From NCBI GenBank assembly GCA_030429235.1, contig JAUIDB010000005.1:1-64000 (forward strand): DNA of 64,000 nucleotides. The letters run 5' to 3'. Source of the DNA: Thermoanaerobaculia bacterium. Its GTDB lineage: Bacteria > Acidobacteriota > Thermoanaerobaculia > Multivoradales > JAIOJS01. The notes below the pieces were generated by a model. It saw nothing but the letters and a program-made list of their open reading frames with translations, was not told where the DNA came from and searched no databases. Positions 34,797 through 44,373 of the stretch are shown here, in pieces (the first letter of the stretch is position 1; each line of letters opens with the position of its first letter). Made by a program: the position numbers and the translations under genes.

Positions 34797-36994
34797 AGGT
34801 GGGTATAGGCCAATGCAATTCGGTAGGCGAGCTGGTCGTTCGTGGTGCTCCCACCGTGGCCCCCTTCGGTGTTCTCGTAGTACCAGACCTCGTAGCCGAG
34901 CTCGATCATGCGCGCGGCCATCTTGCGGGCGTGACCGGGATGGACGCGGTCGTCTCGGGTGGAGGTGTAGAAGAAGACCGCCGGATAGTCCTTCTCGGCG
35001 GCGAGGTTCTGGTAGGGCGAGTAGCGCTTCATGAACTCCCAGTCGCTGGCGACGTCGGGGTCTCCGAACTCGGCCATCCAGCTCGCGCCGGCCAGCAGCT
35101 TGTGGTAGCGCTTCATGTCGGCCAGCGGCACCCCGCAGATCACCGCTCCGTAGAGCTCCGGGTGGCGGGTGAAGGTTGCGGTGACCAGCAATCCGCCGTT
35201 GCTTCGCCCCTCGATTCCGAGGTGCTCGGCCGAGGTGATCTTCCGCGCGCCCAGGTCCCGGGCGATCGCTTCGAAATCCTCGAACGAGCGCTCTCGGTTC
35301 TCGCGCAGTGCGGCTTTGTGCCAGTCGGGACCGAACTCGCCGCCGCCGCGGATGTTGGCGAGGACGAAGACTCCTCCGCGCTCGAGCCACATCTCGCCGT
35401 AGGCTCCGTAGAGCTGCTCGTACGAGCCCGAGTAGGACGGGGTCAAGGCGTTGCGAAACCCACCGTAGGAGAAGATGTGGGTGGGATTCTTGCCGTTGCG
35501 GGGCAGGCCCTTCTTGGCGACCACGAAGTAGGGGACTCGAGTGCCGTCGGCCGAGGTGGTCCAGTACTGGTTGACCTCCATCTGGCTGCCGTCGAAGCTC
35601 GGATCCTGTTGCCGCACCTTCTTGACACTCTTGTCGGCCGCCGAGACGTGGTAGAGCGCCCGGGGCGAGACGAAGGTCTCGAAGAGCACGAAGGCATCGC
35701 CGCTCTCCTCGTCGACCGTGGTCACGCTCAGCGAGCCGTGGTCGGGGAAGGGGAGTTCGTGGGCCGAGAAACCACCGCCCTCGTGGGGCTGGTAGAGGCG
35801 AAGTCGGCCCTGCACCTGGTCGAGAAGGGTCAGCAGGATTCCCTGGTCGACCGCGGCCACGCCTTCGAGAACGACTCCCTCGGAAGGCTCGAACACCACT
35901 TCGAGGTCGCCGGTTCGGAGTTCGGGCTCGAGGTCGGAGCGCAGGACGTTGGGTTGAGCCAGCACCAGGGAACCTCGCTTGAAGGTCCGGTCGCCGAGCG
36001 TCCAGTCGTCCTTCGGTTCGATCAGCAGACTGCCCTTCCATACGGCGTGCAGCGATGCGGACTCCGGGATGTCCAAGCGGTGGAGCTGGTCTCCCTCGAT
36101 CTGGTAGTAGGCGCGGGTCCAGAAGGTGAGACCCTCGGTGAGGAGGTCGAGGCTCGGCGTGTCGTCGTCGCCGGCGTAGTGGCCAGCGCGGACCGATACC
36201 GACTCCTGGCGCCCTTCGTGAAGGATGGTCGCCTCGGCGATCGGAGTGCCCCGCGTCCAGCGCCGCGCGATCCGCGGATAGCCCGAGTCGGTCATGCTGC
36301 CAGGGCCGAAGTCGGTTCCGACGAAGAGATGGTCCTCGTCGATCCAGTCGACGGAGGTCTTCGCCTTCGGGAGTTCGAAACCACCGACCACGAACTCGCG
36401 GGTGTGCAGATCGAACTCTCGGATCTCTACCGCGTCACCGCCGCCGGGCGACAGCGACACCAGGCAGTGCCGGTTTTCGGGTTCGAGGCAGTTCATGCCC
36501 TTGAACACCAGGGTGCGACCTTCCGCTGCCCCGAGGGCATCGAGGTCGAGGACGGTCTGCCAGGTGGGGTTCTCCGACTCCAGGTCAGAGACCCTCATGC
36601 GGCGGTAGAGGCCGCGGGGATGCCCTTCGTCCTTCCACAACTCGTAGAGGTAGTCGCCTCGCAGGGTGAAGCTGGGGATCCGAGAGGTGTTGCCGAGAGC
36701 GGCTTTGGCTTGCGCCAGCAACTCGGTGAAGAGCGGGGTCTTCTCGAGACGCTCAGCCGTGGCGGCGTTCTGCGCTTCGACCCAGGCCATCGACTTCTCC
36801 CCGTCGATCTCCTCGAGCCAGAGATAGGGGTCTTCGCTGCTCTTGGCCATCGTCTCCGCCTCGTCGTGGCCGGACTCCTCCAGGCCGGAAACGGATGCCG
36901 TACCTCCCAGCGCCGCCAGGAGGGCGACGACAACGAGCCTCCCGAACCGTGAAGGTGGCGTGCGGACAGGAAGGGTCGGGCGGTTGTGTATCAT
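34778..36994 (-). CDS. Prolyl oligopeptidase (S9A family), exported
   Basis: The 738-residue serine peptidase cleaves after proline in short peptides. The signal-like N-terminus ([20 protein letters not shown]) is followed by [20 protein letters not shown], typical of S9A, then a seven-bladed propeller and an alpha/beta-hydrolase domain. The triad is Ser in [11 protein letters not shown], Asp in [15 protein letters not shown] and His in [17 protein letters not shown] seven bases before the ATG supports the start. It is read in the same direction as cysQ and divergent from the cyclophilin gene. Confidence 0.94.
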   Translation of the reverse strand: MIHNRPTLPVRTPPSRFGRLVVVALLAALGGTASVSGLEESGHDEAETMAKSSEDPYLWLEEIDGEKSMAWVEAQNAATAERLEKTPLFTELLAQAKAALGNTSRIPSFTLRGDYLYELWKDEGHPRGLYRRMRVSDLESENPTWQTVLDLDALGAAEGRTLVFKGMNCLEPENRHCLVSLSPGGGDAVEIREFDLHTREFVVGGFELPKAKTSVDWIDEDHLFVGTDFGPGSMTDSGYPRIARRWTRGTPIAEATILHEGRQESVSVRAGHYAGDDDTPSLDLLTEGLTFWTRAYYQIEGDQLHRLDIPESASLHAVWKGSLLIEPKDDWTLGDRTFKRGSLVLAQPNVLRSDLEPELRTGDLEVVFEPSEGVVLEGVAAVDQGILLTLLDQVQGRLRLYQPHEGGGFSAHELPFPDHGSLSVTTVDEESGDAFVLFETFVSPRALYHVSAADKSVKKVRQQDPSFDGSQMEVNQYWTTSADGTRVPYFVVAKKGLPRNGKNPTHIFSYGGFRNALTPSYSGSYEQLYGAYGEMWLERGGVFVLANIRGGGEFGPDWHKAALRENRERSFEDFEAIARDLGARKITSAEHLGIEGRSNGGLLVTATFTRHPELYGAVICGVPLADMKRYHKLLAGASWMAEFGDPDVASDWEFMKRYSPYQNLAAEKDYPAVFFYTSTRDDRVHPGHARKMAARMIELGYEVWYYENTEGGHGGSTTNDQLAYRIALAYTHLWQQLK

Positions 36995-37089
36995 CGGCGG
37001 GCCTCCGGATCTGCTGCAGTTCGCGCGGTACGCGCGGGGCGAAGAGCGATCCTACACGATGCCATCAACCCTTCTCTTTAGGAGTTCTC

Positions 37090-37605
37090 ATGCCCAATCC
37101 CACTGCCGTGTTCGAGACCAATCTCGGTAGCTTCGAAGCCGAACTGTTCGAAGACAAGATGCCGATCACCGCTGGCAACTTCCGCAACCTGGCCGAGAGC
37201 GGTTTCTACGACGGTCTGCACTTCCACCGCGTCATCAAGGGGTTCATGTGCCAGTTCGGATGCCCCCATTCGAAGGACCCCGCGAGCCCGCAGGCCGGGA
37301 CCGGAGGACCACCGACCGGCACGATCCAGGACGAGCACCCAGCGGACGCCCACTTCTCCAACGAGCCCGGCACACTGTCGATGGCGAACACCGGGCGACC
37401 GAACTCTGGCGGATCGCAGTTCTTCATCAACACCGCCCACAACCACTATCTCGACTTCTTCACCCCCGGACCGTCGAAGCACCCCGTCTTCGGCCGCGTG
37501 ACGAGCGGCATGGACGTCGTCGAGGCGATCGAATCGACCCCCACCGGGCCGGGTGACCGGCCGTCGACTCCGGTACGGATGATCTCGGTCCGAATCGAAG
37601 AGTAG
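37090..37605 (+). CDS. Cyclophilin-type peptidyl-prolyl cis-trans isomerase
   Basis: The 171-residue cytosolic cyclophilin catalyses prolyl isomerisation. It shows [36 protein letters not shown] (active-site Arg-Val-Ile, Phe), [19 protein letters not shown] and [17 protein letters not shown]. The start at 37090 follows AGGAG by six bases and matches the usual cyclophilin N-terminus; an upstream in-frame extension is non-coding. No signal peptide is present. A GTCCC/GGGAC mini-hairpin follows the stop, too weak to call a terminator. Confidence 0.95.
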   Translation: MPNPTAVFETNLGSFEAELFEDKMPITAGNFRNLAESGFYDGLHFHRVIKGFMCQFGCPHSKDPASPQAGTGGPPTGTIQDEHPADAHFSNEPGTLSMANTGRPNSGGSQFFINTAHNHYLDFFTPGPSKHPVFGRVTSGMDVVEAIESTPTGPGDRPSTPVRMISVRIEE

Positions 37606-37733
37606 TCCCTGCGGGACATTCAGGGCCTCATTTGGGGTTCTTGTGTCGCAGTTCACTCCCGAGAGTGGTTCTCCGTGCTAGGCTCTTCCCTGAGCTAGGA
37701 CAAGGACCGCGGGTGCGGTCAGGGGGCTGAGCA

Positions 37734-40700
37734 ATGCGAACTGGAGGATCCCGGGTTCGGGTAGCGGCGTGGTTTCTTGCGGCGTGGTGCGGTCTGGGTC
37801 TGTTCGCGACGCCCGCCGTCGCCTACGACCTGGTCGTGACCCCGGCCGGAGCGACGTTTTCGGAAGGGGTGGGGCAAGCCGAGTTCACGGTGACTCTGGC
37901 CGGCTGTACCTTTCCCGAGACCGACGTGCAGATCGCGGTCCAGCTGGTCGGTCTCACGGCCGCGATCGGGTCGGACTTCGGGCCACCGAGCGCCAGCTTT
38001 CTGCTGATCGGTGACAGCGCGTCGCAGGCGCAGTTTTCGGTGCCGATCATTCAGGACACGATGGCCGAAGGCAACGAGACCTTCGAACTCAATCTGGACG
38101 CGACCAAGATGATCCTCGATTGTGGCAATCAGGGACCCCTGCCTCCCTTGACGCCGGTGTTTCGGACGCTGGTGACTATCGTCGACGACGACGTAGTCGT
38201 GCCGAACCTGTCGATCGACGATGTGGCGGTGGTGGAGGGTGACTCCGGAACCGTGGGTGCCTCGTTTACCCTCTCGTTGTCGGCGCCCACCGTCGTCGAC
38301 GTACTCTTGACCGCCGCCACCGCGGACAACACCGCGACTGTGGCGGACTCGGACTACCAAGCGACCACCGAGACGCTGCTGATACCACCGGGACAACTCA
38401 CCAGGCAATTCGTGGTGCCGGTGATCGGAGACGTTCGGATCGAGGGAGACGAGATCTTCTCGGTTCTGGTCAGCGAAGTGGTCGGCGCGAACCTGGTGGA
38501 CGGAGTGGGGGTGGGAACCATCATCGACGACGACCAGATGGTGCAGCTGCCGGGGATCGGAATCGAGGGAGTGGAGGTGCTCGAGGGAGACGTCGGAACC
38601 ACGACGGCGACCTTCCGGGTGTTCCTCGAAGAGCCGGTCGAAGTCGAGGTCACGGTCGATGCGTCGACCGTCGAGGGCACGGCCACCGCGGGCCTCGACT
38701 TCGAGCCCCGGTCGTCGAACGTCCTGATTCCAGCCGGGGCGACCGAGACGATGTTCGAGGTCCAGGTCATCGGTGACCTACTGGCCGAGGGCGACGAGAC
38801 CTTCCGAGTGGATCTGAGCAACCCCCGAGGAGCGGAGATTCTGACCGACGCCCAGAGCGCGACAGGAACCATCGTCGATGACGACGAGGACGTTCCACCA
38901 CCTCCTGGTCTCCCAGCCCTGTCGATTCGGGACACGTCGCTCGACGAGGGCGACGCAGGTTCGCGTCCGGCACGCTTCCAGCTCAGCCTGCAGCCCGCTT
39001 CGGAGACCCAGGTCGCAGTCAATTTCCGCACGGTCGACGGATCGGCGCGTGCCGGAGAGGACTACCAGCAAACCGCCGGCACGGTCTTCTTCAGCCCGGG
39101 GCAGACCCGTCAGACGTTGTCGATCGACGTGCTGGGGGATCGATTGGTCGAGCCGGACGAGCGGTTCTTCGTGCAGTTGGAGAACCCGATGGGAGCGGTC
39201 CTGGGTGACGCCAGTGGACGCGGTCAGATCCGTGACGACGACGCGTCGGCACCCCCGGCCCAGATCGGTCTCCAGGGGAATGAACGTCGGCCCGCGGCCC
39301 CGGGATCCGACCAGGTCGTCGAGGTGTTGATCACCCGCGACGGCGCTCCGGCTCCCGGAGTCGAGGTGACCTGGGGAGTCGAAGGTGACGGGACCCTGGT
39401 GGGTGGCGACAGCTCGACTTCTGGGGAGGACGGGGTGGCAACGATCACGGTGCGACTCGGTTCGACCCCGGGTCCGGTGGTCGTGGTGGCCAGGGCGCCC
39501 GGAGGGGCGCAGGTCCAGGTGACCTTCGACGTCAGTCGCCCCCTGACCGGTCTCTTCCCCGAGTCGACGGGGGAGTATCGTCTGGCGATGGTCCTCGAGG
39601 GCGCTTGCTCGGAGCGACGCCTCGGCGGACTCTGCGACTATCTCTTCTCGCTCGATGACACCGAAGCGAGGGCAGCCCTCACCGAACTCACGCCACGAGA
39701 AGTGGCGAGTATGGAGCGGCTGGCCCTGGAGGGGGCGCGCTCCCAACTCAGCAACATCGAACGGCACCTCGCCGGTGTGCGCAGGGCTGGCCAGCTGGGG
39801 GGGAGTCGGGTCGCCCTCGAACTCGGTGGACGTTCCTGGGAACCCACGGCCCTCTGGCGGGTGGCTCGCGGCGAGTCCGCCTTGGAGCTTCCTGGTCTGG
39901 AAGCCGCTCTGAGCCTGAGGGGCAGCGAATCGTCCGGCCAACGGGCGGCTGACGACGAGTCTGACCTGGGGAGGGATGGAAGAACGGCGATCTTCGCCAG
40001 CGGCCGGCTGTCGACCGGTGAGCGGGACGCCACGGGTCGCGAGGCCGGTTTCGAGTTCGACACGACCGGTTTTACGCTCGGCTTCGATCACCGACTGGGG
40101 CCGGGCCTGGTCCTGGGCGGAGCGGTCGGCTACCTCGACAGCGGGAGCGACTTCGGTCGCGACGATGGCAGCCTCGACGTCGAGGGGTACTCGGTCAGCG
40201 GTTTCCTGACGCGGTACGGAGAACGGGCCTACCTCGACCTGGTGACCTCCTGGGGAAGCAACGACTACACCCTGGAGCGACACGTCGACCTGCCTCGAGC
40301 CTTTGGTGGTGCCAACCGCCATTCCCTGCGGGGCGCGCCGAGCGGAGACCTGCTTTCGGCTTCGCTCTCGGTCGGTGCCGATTGGGGTGGCGCGGCCAGC
40401 TTCGGCATCTTTGGCGGTTTGAGTTGGATCGACGGTTCGATCGACGGCTACGTCGAATCGGGCGGTCCCGCCGCCCTGGTGCTCGCAGAGCAATCGGTCG
40501 AGTCCCTGCTGGCCGATGCCGGCGTCGAGTTCACCTATGCGGCCAGTTTCGAGTGGGGTGTTCTACTCCCTCAGGTGCGTCTCTCCTACCTCAACGAGTT
40601 CGAGGACGATGCGCGACTCTTGCGGGGCCACTTCGCAGCCGACGATCGTCGCCTCGACTTCGTCCTGCCCACCGAGGGACTGGACCGTAGCTACCTCGAG

Positions 40701-40826
40701 GTCGGAGTCGGTTTCACCGCTACCTTCAAGCGGGGCCGGTCCTTCTATCTCTTCTGGGAAACCGACCTGGAGCGGGACGACCTCGAGTCGAGCCATCTGA
40801 CCGGGGGCTTCCGGCTGGAGCTGTGA
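37734..40826 (+). CDS. Calx-beta repeat autotransporter
   Basis: The 1030-residue outer-membrane protein has a signal peptide (VAAWFLAAWCGLGLFATPAV). Four Calx-beta domains span ~33-500, each with the calcium motif (EGDSGT, EGDVGTTTA, EGDAGSRPA) and a closing DDD (TIVDDD, TIIDDDQ, TIVDDDED, IRDDDAS). A bacterial Ig (Big_1-like) domain lies at ~505-600 (APAPGVEVTWGVEGDGTLVG), a helical linker at ~610-690, and an autotransporter beta-barrel over the last ~280 residues, ending FRLEL. It is probably a Ca2+-binding surface protein. Its stop overlaps the GTG start of the kinase-caspase gene, making it the first gene of a three-gene operon. Confidence 0.88.
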   Translation: MRTGGSRVRVAAWFLAAWCGLGLFATPAVAYDLVVTPAGATFSEGVGQAEFTVTLAGCTFPETDVQIAVQLVGLTAAIGSDFGPPSASFLLIGDSASQAQFSVPIIQDTMAEGNETFELNLDATKMILDCGNQGPLPPLTPVFRTLVTIVDDDVVVPNLSIDDVAVVEGDSGTVGASFTLSLSAPTVVDVLLTAATADNTATVADSDYQATTETLLIPPGQLTRQFVVPVIGDVRIEGDEIFSVLVSEVVGANLVDGVGVGTIIDDDQMVQLPGIGIEGVEVLEGDVGTTTATFRVFLEEPVEVEVTVDASTVEGTATAGLDFEPRSSNVLIPAGATETMFEVQVIGDLLAEGDETFRVDLSNPRGAEILTDAQSATGTIVDDDEDVPPPPGLPALSIRDTSLDEGDAGSRPARFQLSLQPASETQVAVNFRTVDGSARAGEDYQQTAGTVFFSPGQTRQTLSIDVLGDRLVEPDERFFVQLENPMGAVLGDASGRGQIRDDDASAPPAQIGLQGNERRPAAPGSDQVVEVLITRDGAPAPGVEVTWGVEGDGTLVGGDSSTSGEDGVATITVRLGSTPGPVVVVARAPGGAQVQVTFDVSRPLTGLFPESTGEYRLAMVLEGACSERRLGGLCDYLFSLDDTEARAALTELTPREVASMERLALEGARSQLSNIERHLAGVRRAGQLGGSRVALELGGRSWEPTALWRVARGESALELPGLEAALSLRGSESSGQRAADDESDLGRDGRTAIFASGRLSTGERDATGREAGFEFDTTGFTLGFDHRLGPGLVLGGAVGYLDSGSDFGRDDGSLDVEGYSVSGFLTRYGERAYLDLVTSWGSNDYTLERHVDLPRAFGGANRHSLRGAPSGDLLSASLSVGADWGGAASFGIFGGLSWIDGSIDGYVESGGPAALVLAEQSVESLLADAGVEFTYAASFEWGVLLPQVRLSYLNEFEDDARLLRGHFAADDRRLDFVLPTEGLDRSYLEVGVGFTATFKRGRSFYLFWETDLERDDLESSHLTGGFRLEL

Positions 40827-42754
40827 GCACTCGCGCATTCCGCGATACCTATGAAGTCCTCGCCAAGATTGGCGAGGGCGGGATGGGGGCGATCTACAAG
40901 GTTCGCCACCGACACCTGCAGCAGGATCGCGTGATCAAGATCATGCGTCCGCAGGTCTCGACCGACGCCGACTTCGAAGCCCGGTTCCTACGAGAGGCCC
41001 AGCTCGAGGCAACCCTGCAGCACCCCTACATCGCGCAGCTCTACGAGTTCGAGATCGCCCCCGAGGGCTCCGCCTACATGGTGATGGAGTTCATCGAGGG
41101 CGTGACGCTACGGCAGATCCTCGAGATTGCGGGTCCACCGAGTCTGGAGTTCTGCCTCTTCGTAGCCGACCAGGGACTCGAGGCTCTGGCCTACCTGCAC
41201 AGCTGTGGTTTCGTCCACCGGGATATCTCGCCCGACAACATCATGGTGGGTGTCGGGCCTCAGGGGGAGCCACTGATCAAGGTCATCGACCTGGGAATCG
41301 CAAAGAAAACTGGTGAGTCGCGCGAGCAGCAGATCACGCGCACCGGGACCTTCATCGGCAAGGTTCAGTACGCTTCACCCGAGCAGTTCAGCACGACTCC
41401 GATCGACCATCGCAGCGATCTCTACTCGTTCGGTATCGTGCTCTACGAGTTGATGACGGGGGTGTATCCGATCCTGGGGCACGATACGAACTCCCTGATC
41501 GGCGGACACCTCTTCAAACCCCCGGTGGCGTTCGAGGAGACCGACCCTCGTGGCGAGATCCCAGTAGCCCTGCGCGATCTGGTGATGAAGAGTCTGGCGA
41601 AGCAGCGGGAAGACCGGTTTGCCGCCGCCAGCGAATTTAGAGAGGCCATCCTGCCGCTCGCGGCGGGGGCCCAACCTCGGGGTGAAGCCCTGCGCCTCAT
41701 CGACCTTTGTCGCAGCGAGCCGGACCTGGTGCCGACGGGCGCCGACATCGACATCTTCGGCACCGAGGAAACGCGGCTGCGCTCGCAGAGAATCGGACTC
41801 GAGACCGAAGCGACGGTGGTGGTCGGCGATCCGACCGTGCGTCTCGAGCGCGGCCGGTCGAAGACCTGGGGCTGGCTGGTGGCGGCTCTGTTGGCGGTCG
41901 TCCTGGTCGCGACCGCGTACCGTACGTGGTGGCTGGATGCGGATCCCGCGGTCGATCCGATGGCCAACCTCGAACTGACGTTGCCGCTTCCCGCGGATCT
42001 CGACTTCGGTCGCTACTACGCGCTCGTGATCGGCAACGACGACTACCGCTTCTTGCCGCGGTTGCGGACCGCGGTGGCCGACGCGCGGGCAGTGGCGGAA
42101 GTGCTCGAGACCCAATACGGCTTCGAGGTGACCCCTCTTTACGACGCCACTCGCCACCGGATCTTCTCGGAGTTGGAGGCGTTTCGGGATCGCTTGGGAC
42201 CGACCGACAACTTCCTCGTCTATTACGCGGGCCACGGCCAGATCTACAGCGAGGACAGCCTCTACTGGCAGCCGGTCGACGCCGACGTCGATTCGACGGT
42301 CAACTGGTTGGCCACCGACGACATCAACCACGAACTCAAAGGTCTGCCCGCCCGCAACGTCCTGGTGATCGCGGACTCGTGCTACGCCGGGGCCCTGGCC
42401 GGGGCGGTGACCGAAGAGTTTCCGCCCACCGAAGACCGACTCGCCTACGTTCGCCAGAAGCTCGAGCGATCGGGTCGGGTCGTGCTCGCTTCGGGAAACG
42501 AGCAGCCCGTGGCCGACGCCAGTGCCGAAGGTGTCCATTCGGTTTTCGCCAACGTCCTTCTGCAGCAGTTGCGCGACAACGATACGGTGCTGGATGGCAA
42601 GCTGCTCTACGCTCGCCTCGTCGACGAGGTGGAACGGAGGGCGGCCGCCCTGGCGCTCGAGCAGCGCCCGGTCTACGCGCCGTTGGATAGTGCAGGTCAC
42701 CAGGGAGGAGAGTTCTTCTTCGTCCCCACCAACCTCAGAGAGGCCAACTCATGA
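40823..42754 (+). CDS. Ser/Thr kinase fused to a membrane helix and a caspase-like (C14) protease domain
   Basis: The 643-residue protein has an N-terminal Hanks kinase (~10-275; KIGEGGMGAIYK, FVHRDISPDNIMVG, DLGIAKK with DLG for DFG, ASPEQFS). A linker leads to one membrane helix (~345-365, GWLVAALLAVVLVATAYRTW). The caspase-fold domain (~395-640) starts YYALVIGNDDYRFLPRL, with catalytic His471 in YYAGHGQ and Cys520 in IADSCYAGAL. The topology would put the kinase inside and the caspase in the periplasm. GTGA overlap upstream and ATGA overlap downstream indicate tight co-translation. The role is unknown; regulated proteolysis or death-like signalling is inference. Confidence 0.93.
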   Translation: MSTRAFRDTYEVLAKIGEGGMGAIYKVRHRHLQQDRVIKIMRPQVSTDADFEARFLREAQLEATLQHPYIAQLYEFEIAPEGSAYMVMEFIEGVTLRQILEIAGPPSLEFCLFVADQGLEALAYLHSCGFVHRDISPDNIMVGVGPQGEPLIKVIDLGIAKKTGESREQQITRTGTFIGKVQYASPEQFSTTPIDHRSDLYSFGIVLYELMTGVYPILGHDTNSLIGGHLFKPPVAFEETDPRGEIPVALRDLVMKSLAKQREDRFAAASEFREAILPLAAGAQPRGEALRLIDLCRSEPDLVPTGADIDIFGTEETRLRSQRIGLETEATVVVGDPTVRLERGRSKTWGWLVAALLAVVLVATAYRTWWLDADPAVDPMANLELTLPLPADLDFGRYYALVIGNDDYRFLPRLRTAVADARAVAEVLETQYGFEVTPLYDATRHRIFSELEAFRDRLGPTDNFLVYYAGHGQIYSEDSLYWQPVDADVDSTVNWLATDDINHELKGLPARNVLVIADSCYAGALAGAVTEEFPPTEDRLAYVRQKLERSGRVVLASGNEQPVADASAEGVHSVFANVLLQQLRDNDTVLDGKLLYARLVDEVERRAAALALEQRPVYAPLDSAGHQGGEFFFVPTNLREANS

Positions 42755-44352
42755 CCCAACCACACGTCTGCTCCACCCTGTTGCGGGGTTCGATCCTCCT
42801 CACGGCCGGTGCCGTTGCCCTGTCTGGCCTGGTCTTCGGGGTAGGCAACGACCCCCTGTTCGCCGTTCCTCCGAGCGAAGAGGTTGGCGAAGCCGAAGAC
42901 TTCCTGGTCGTCGACTGCCTGTTGCCGGGTAAGGTACGGCGCCTGGGGCGGCGCCAGACCTACCTGGCTCCGCGCCGTGCCCTGCGAACCACTGCGATCG
43001 ACTGTCGGATTCGGGGCGGTGAGTACACCGCCTTCGACCGTGCAACCTACGAATCGTCGCTCGAGGTATGGCTCGCGGGGGCGCGGGAAGGAGATTCCGA
43101 GGCGCAGTTCTACGTTGCCCAGATCTTCGAGAAGGGGCTGGGACGCGAGCCGGACTATGAGAGTGCCGCCAACTGGTACCGCAAGGCCGCCGAGCAGGGG
43201 CACAGTGGAGCGCAAACCAGCCTCGGATTCCTCTACGAGGTCGGTCTCGGAGTGGAGGCCGATCCAGAGGAGGCGTTGCGTTGGTACCGGCAGGCGTCGG
43301 GACTCGACGAGGACCTGGTGGTGCTGGAGGCGCCGGAGTACGAAGAGCTGCTCCAGCGGCAGCGGGAACTGGAGGAGCGCAACCGCCAGATCGAGGAGCT
43401 CGAACGCCAACTGCGAGAGACGGAGGCGACCCTGAGTGCCAGCCGTGAGGCGCAGGAGCAGGATCGCGAGGCCCAGGTCGCGCTCGAGGCGGCGCTGGAG
43501 AAGCTGGAGACCGAACTGCTCGGCCGGCGAGCCGACGTGCAGCGGCTCGAGACCGAGGTCGAGAAGTTGGCGACGGTGGAGCGCGAGGGGGAGCCGGTGG
43601 CCCCCACCATGCCGATCGACGCGGCCGGAGACGGGGCGGTCGACTTCGGTCCCTACCACGCCCTGGTGATCGGCAACGGCGACTACCGCTCGCTGCCGGC
43701 CGTCGACGGAGCGCCGCGAGAGGCGCGCGAACTCGCTCGGCTGTTGGAGGAACGGTACGGCTTCGAGGTGCGGCTGCTGCTCGACGCCACGCGCTACCAG
43801 ATCCTGGAGGCACTGAACCGTCTTCGCGAGGACCTTACCGAACGAGACAATCTGGTCCTCTTCTACGCCGGGCACAGCGAGGAGGATGAGTCGGGTGCCC
43901 GGGGCTGGTGGAAGCCGATCGATGCCGAACCCCAGAGCCGAGCCAACTGGATCTCGCACCGAGTGTTGGCCGACCACTTGGAGGTGGTTCCGGCCAAACA
44001 CGTGTTGGTCCTGGCCGAGGCGGCGTACGCCGCGACCCTGACTCGGTCCTCGATCCCTCAGCTCCCGCGCGGCATGAGCCCCGAGCGCCGGCAGCAGTAT
44101 CTGCGCGAGATGGCCGAGCGGCGCACCCGTCTGGTCCTGGCCGCGGGCGACGCCGGCACCAATCCGAACCGTCGGTTCACCGGGATGTTGATCGAGGCGC
44201 TGGCGCAGAACGAGGCCGTGCTCGAGGCGTCCAGCCTGTACCGCAACCTCAATCGCTCCCTGGCGGACGAGGGAGAGCCGGTGGAGTTTGCGCCCATTCG
44301 GTGGTCACGCCACGAAGGGGGCTCGGACTTCTTCTTCGTACCGCGGCCCTGA
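42751..44352 (+). CDS. Sel1-repeat, coiled-coil protein with inactive caspase-like domain
   Basis: The 533-residue exported protein has an N-terminal hydrophobic signal (LLTAGAVALSGLVFGVG) and Sel1 repeats at ~105-185 (AQFYVAQIFEKGLGREPDYE, ALRWYRQASG). A long coiled coil spans ~195-275, and a caspase-like domain runs ~298-530, starting YHALVIGNGDYRSLPAV. His375 is kept (FYAGHSEEDE), but at the cysteine position the sequence reads LAEAAYAATL, so Ala425 replaces Cys and Glu replaces the preceding Asp. It is probably a pseudo-protease partner of the kinase-caspase encoded just upstream. The ATG overlaps that gene's stop. Confidence 0.9.
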   Translation: MTQPHVCSTLLRGSILLTAGAVALSGLVFGVGNDPLFAVPPSEEVGEAEDFLVVDCLLPGKVRRLGRRQTYLAPRRALRTTAIDCRIRGGEYTAFDRATYESSLEVWLAGAREGDSEAQFYVAQIFEKGLGREPDYESAANWYRKAAEQGHSGAQTSLGFLYEVGLGVEADPEEALRWYRQASGLDEDLVVLEAPEYEELLQRQRELEERNRQIEELERQLRETEATLSASREAQEQDREAQVALEAALEKLETELLGRRADVQRLETEVEKLATVEREGEPVAPTMPIDAAGDGAVDFGPYHALVIGNGDYRSLPAVDGAPREARELARLLEERYGFEVRLLLDATRYQILEALNRLREDLTERDNLVLFYAGHSEEDESGARGWWKPIDAEPQSRANWISHRVLADHLEVVPAKHVLVLAEAAYAATLTRSSIPQLPRGMSPERRQQYLREMAERRTRLVLAAGDAGTNPNRRFTGMLIEALAQNEAVLEASSLYRNLNRSLADEGEPVEFAPIRWSRHEGGSDFFFVPRP

Positions 44353-44373
44353 TCGAGGCTGCTTCGACTCGAG

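Noticed and set aside
34796-36041. Long N-terminal extension of the CysQ frame into the peptidase gene
   Set aside because: The extension is an out-of-frame reading of the peptidase gene on the same strand; CysQ homology begins near 34796.
34790-36952. 720-codon plus-strand ORF opposite prolyl oligopeptidase
   Set aside because: Antisense to an intact S9A enzyme with its full catalytic triad; composition (Val/Arg/Gly-rich) is typical of shadow frames.
38778-40493. 571-codon minus-strand ORF opposite the autotransporter
   Set aside because: Antisense shadow with no recognisable domain.
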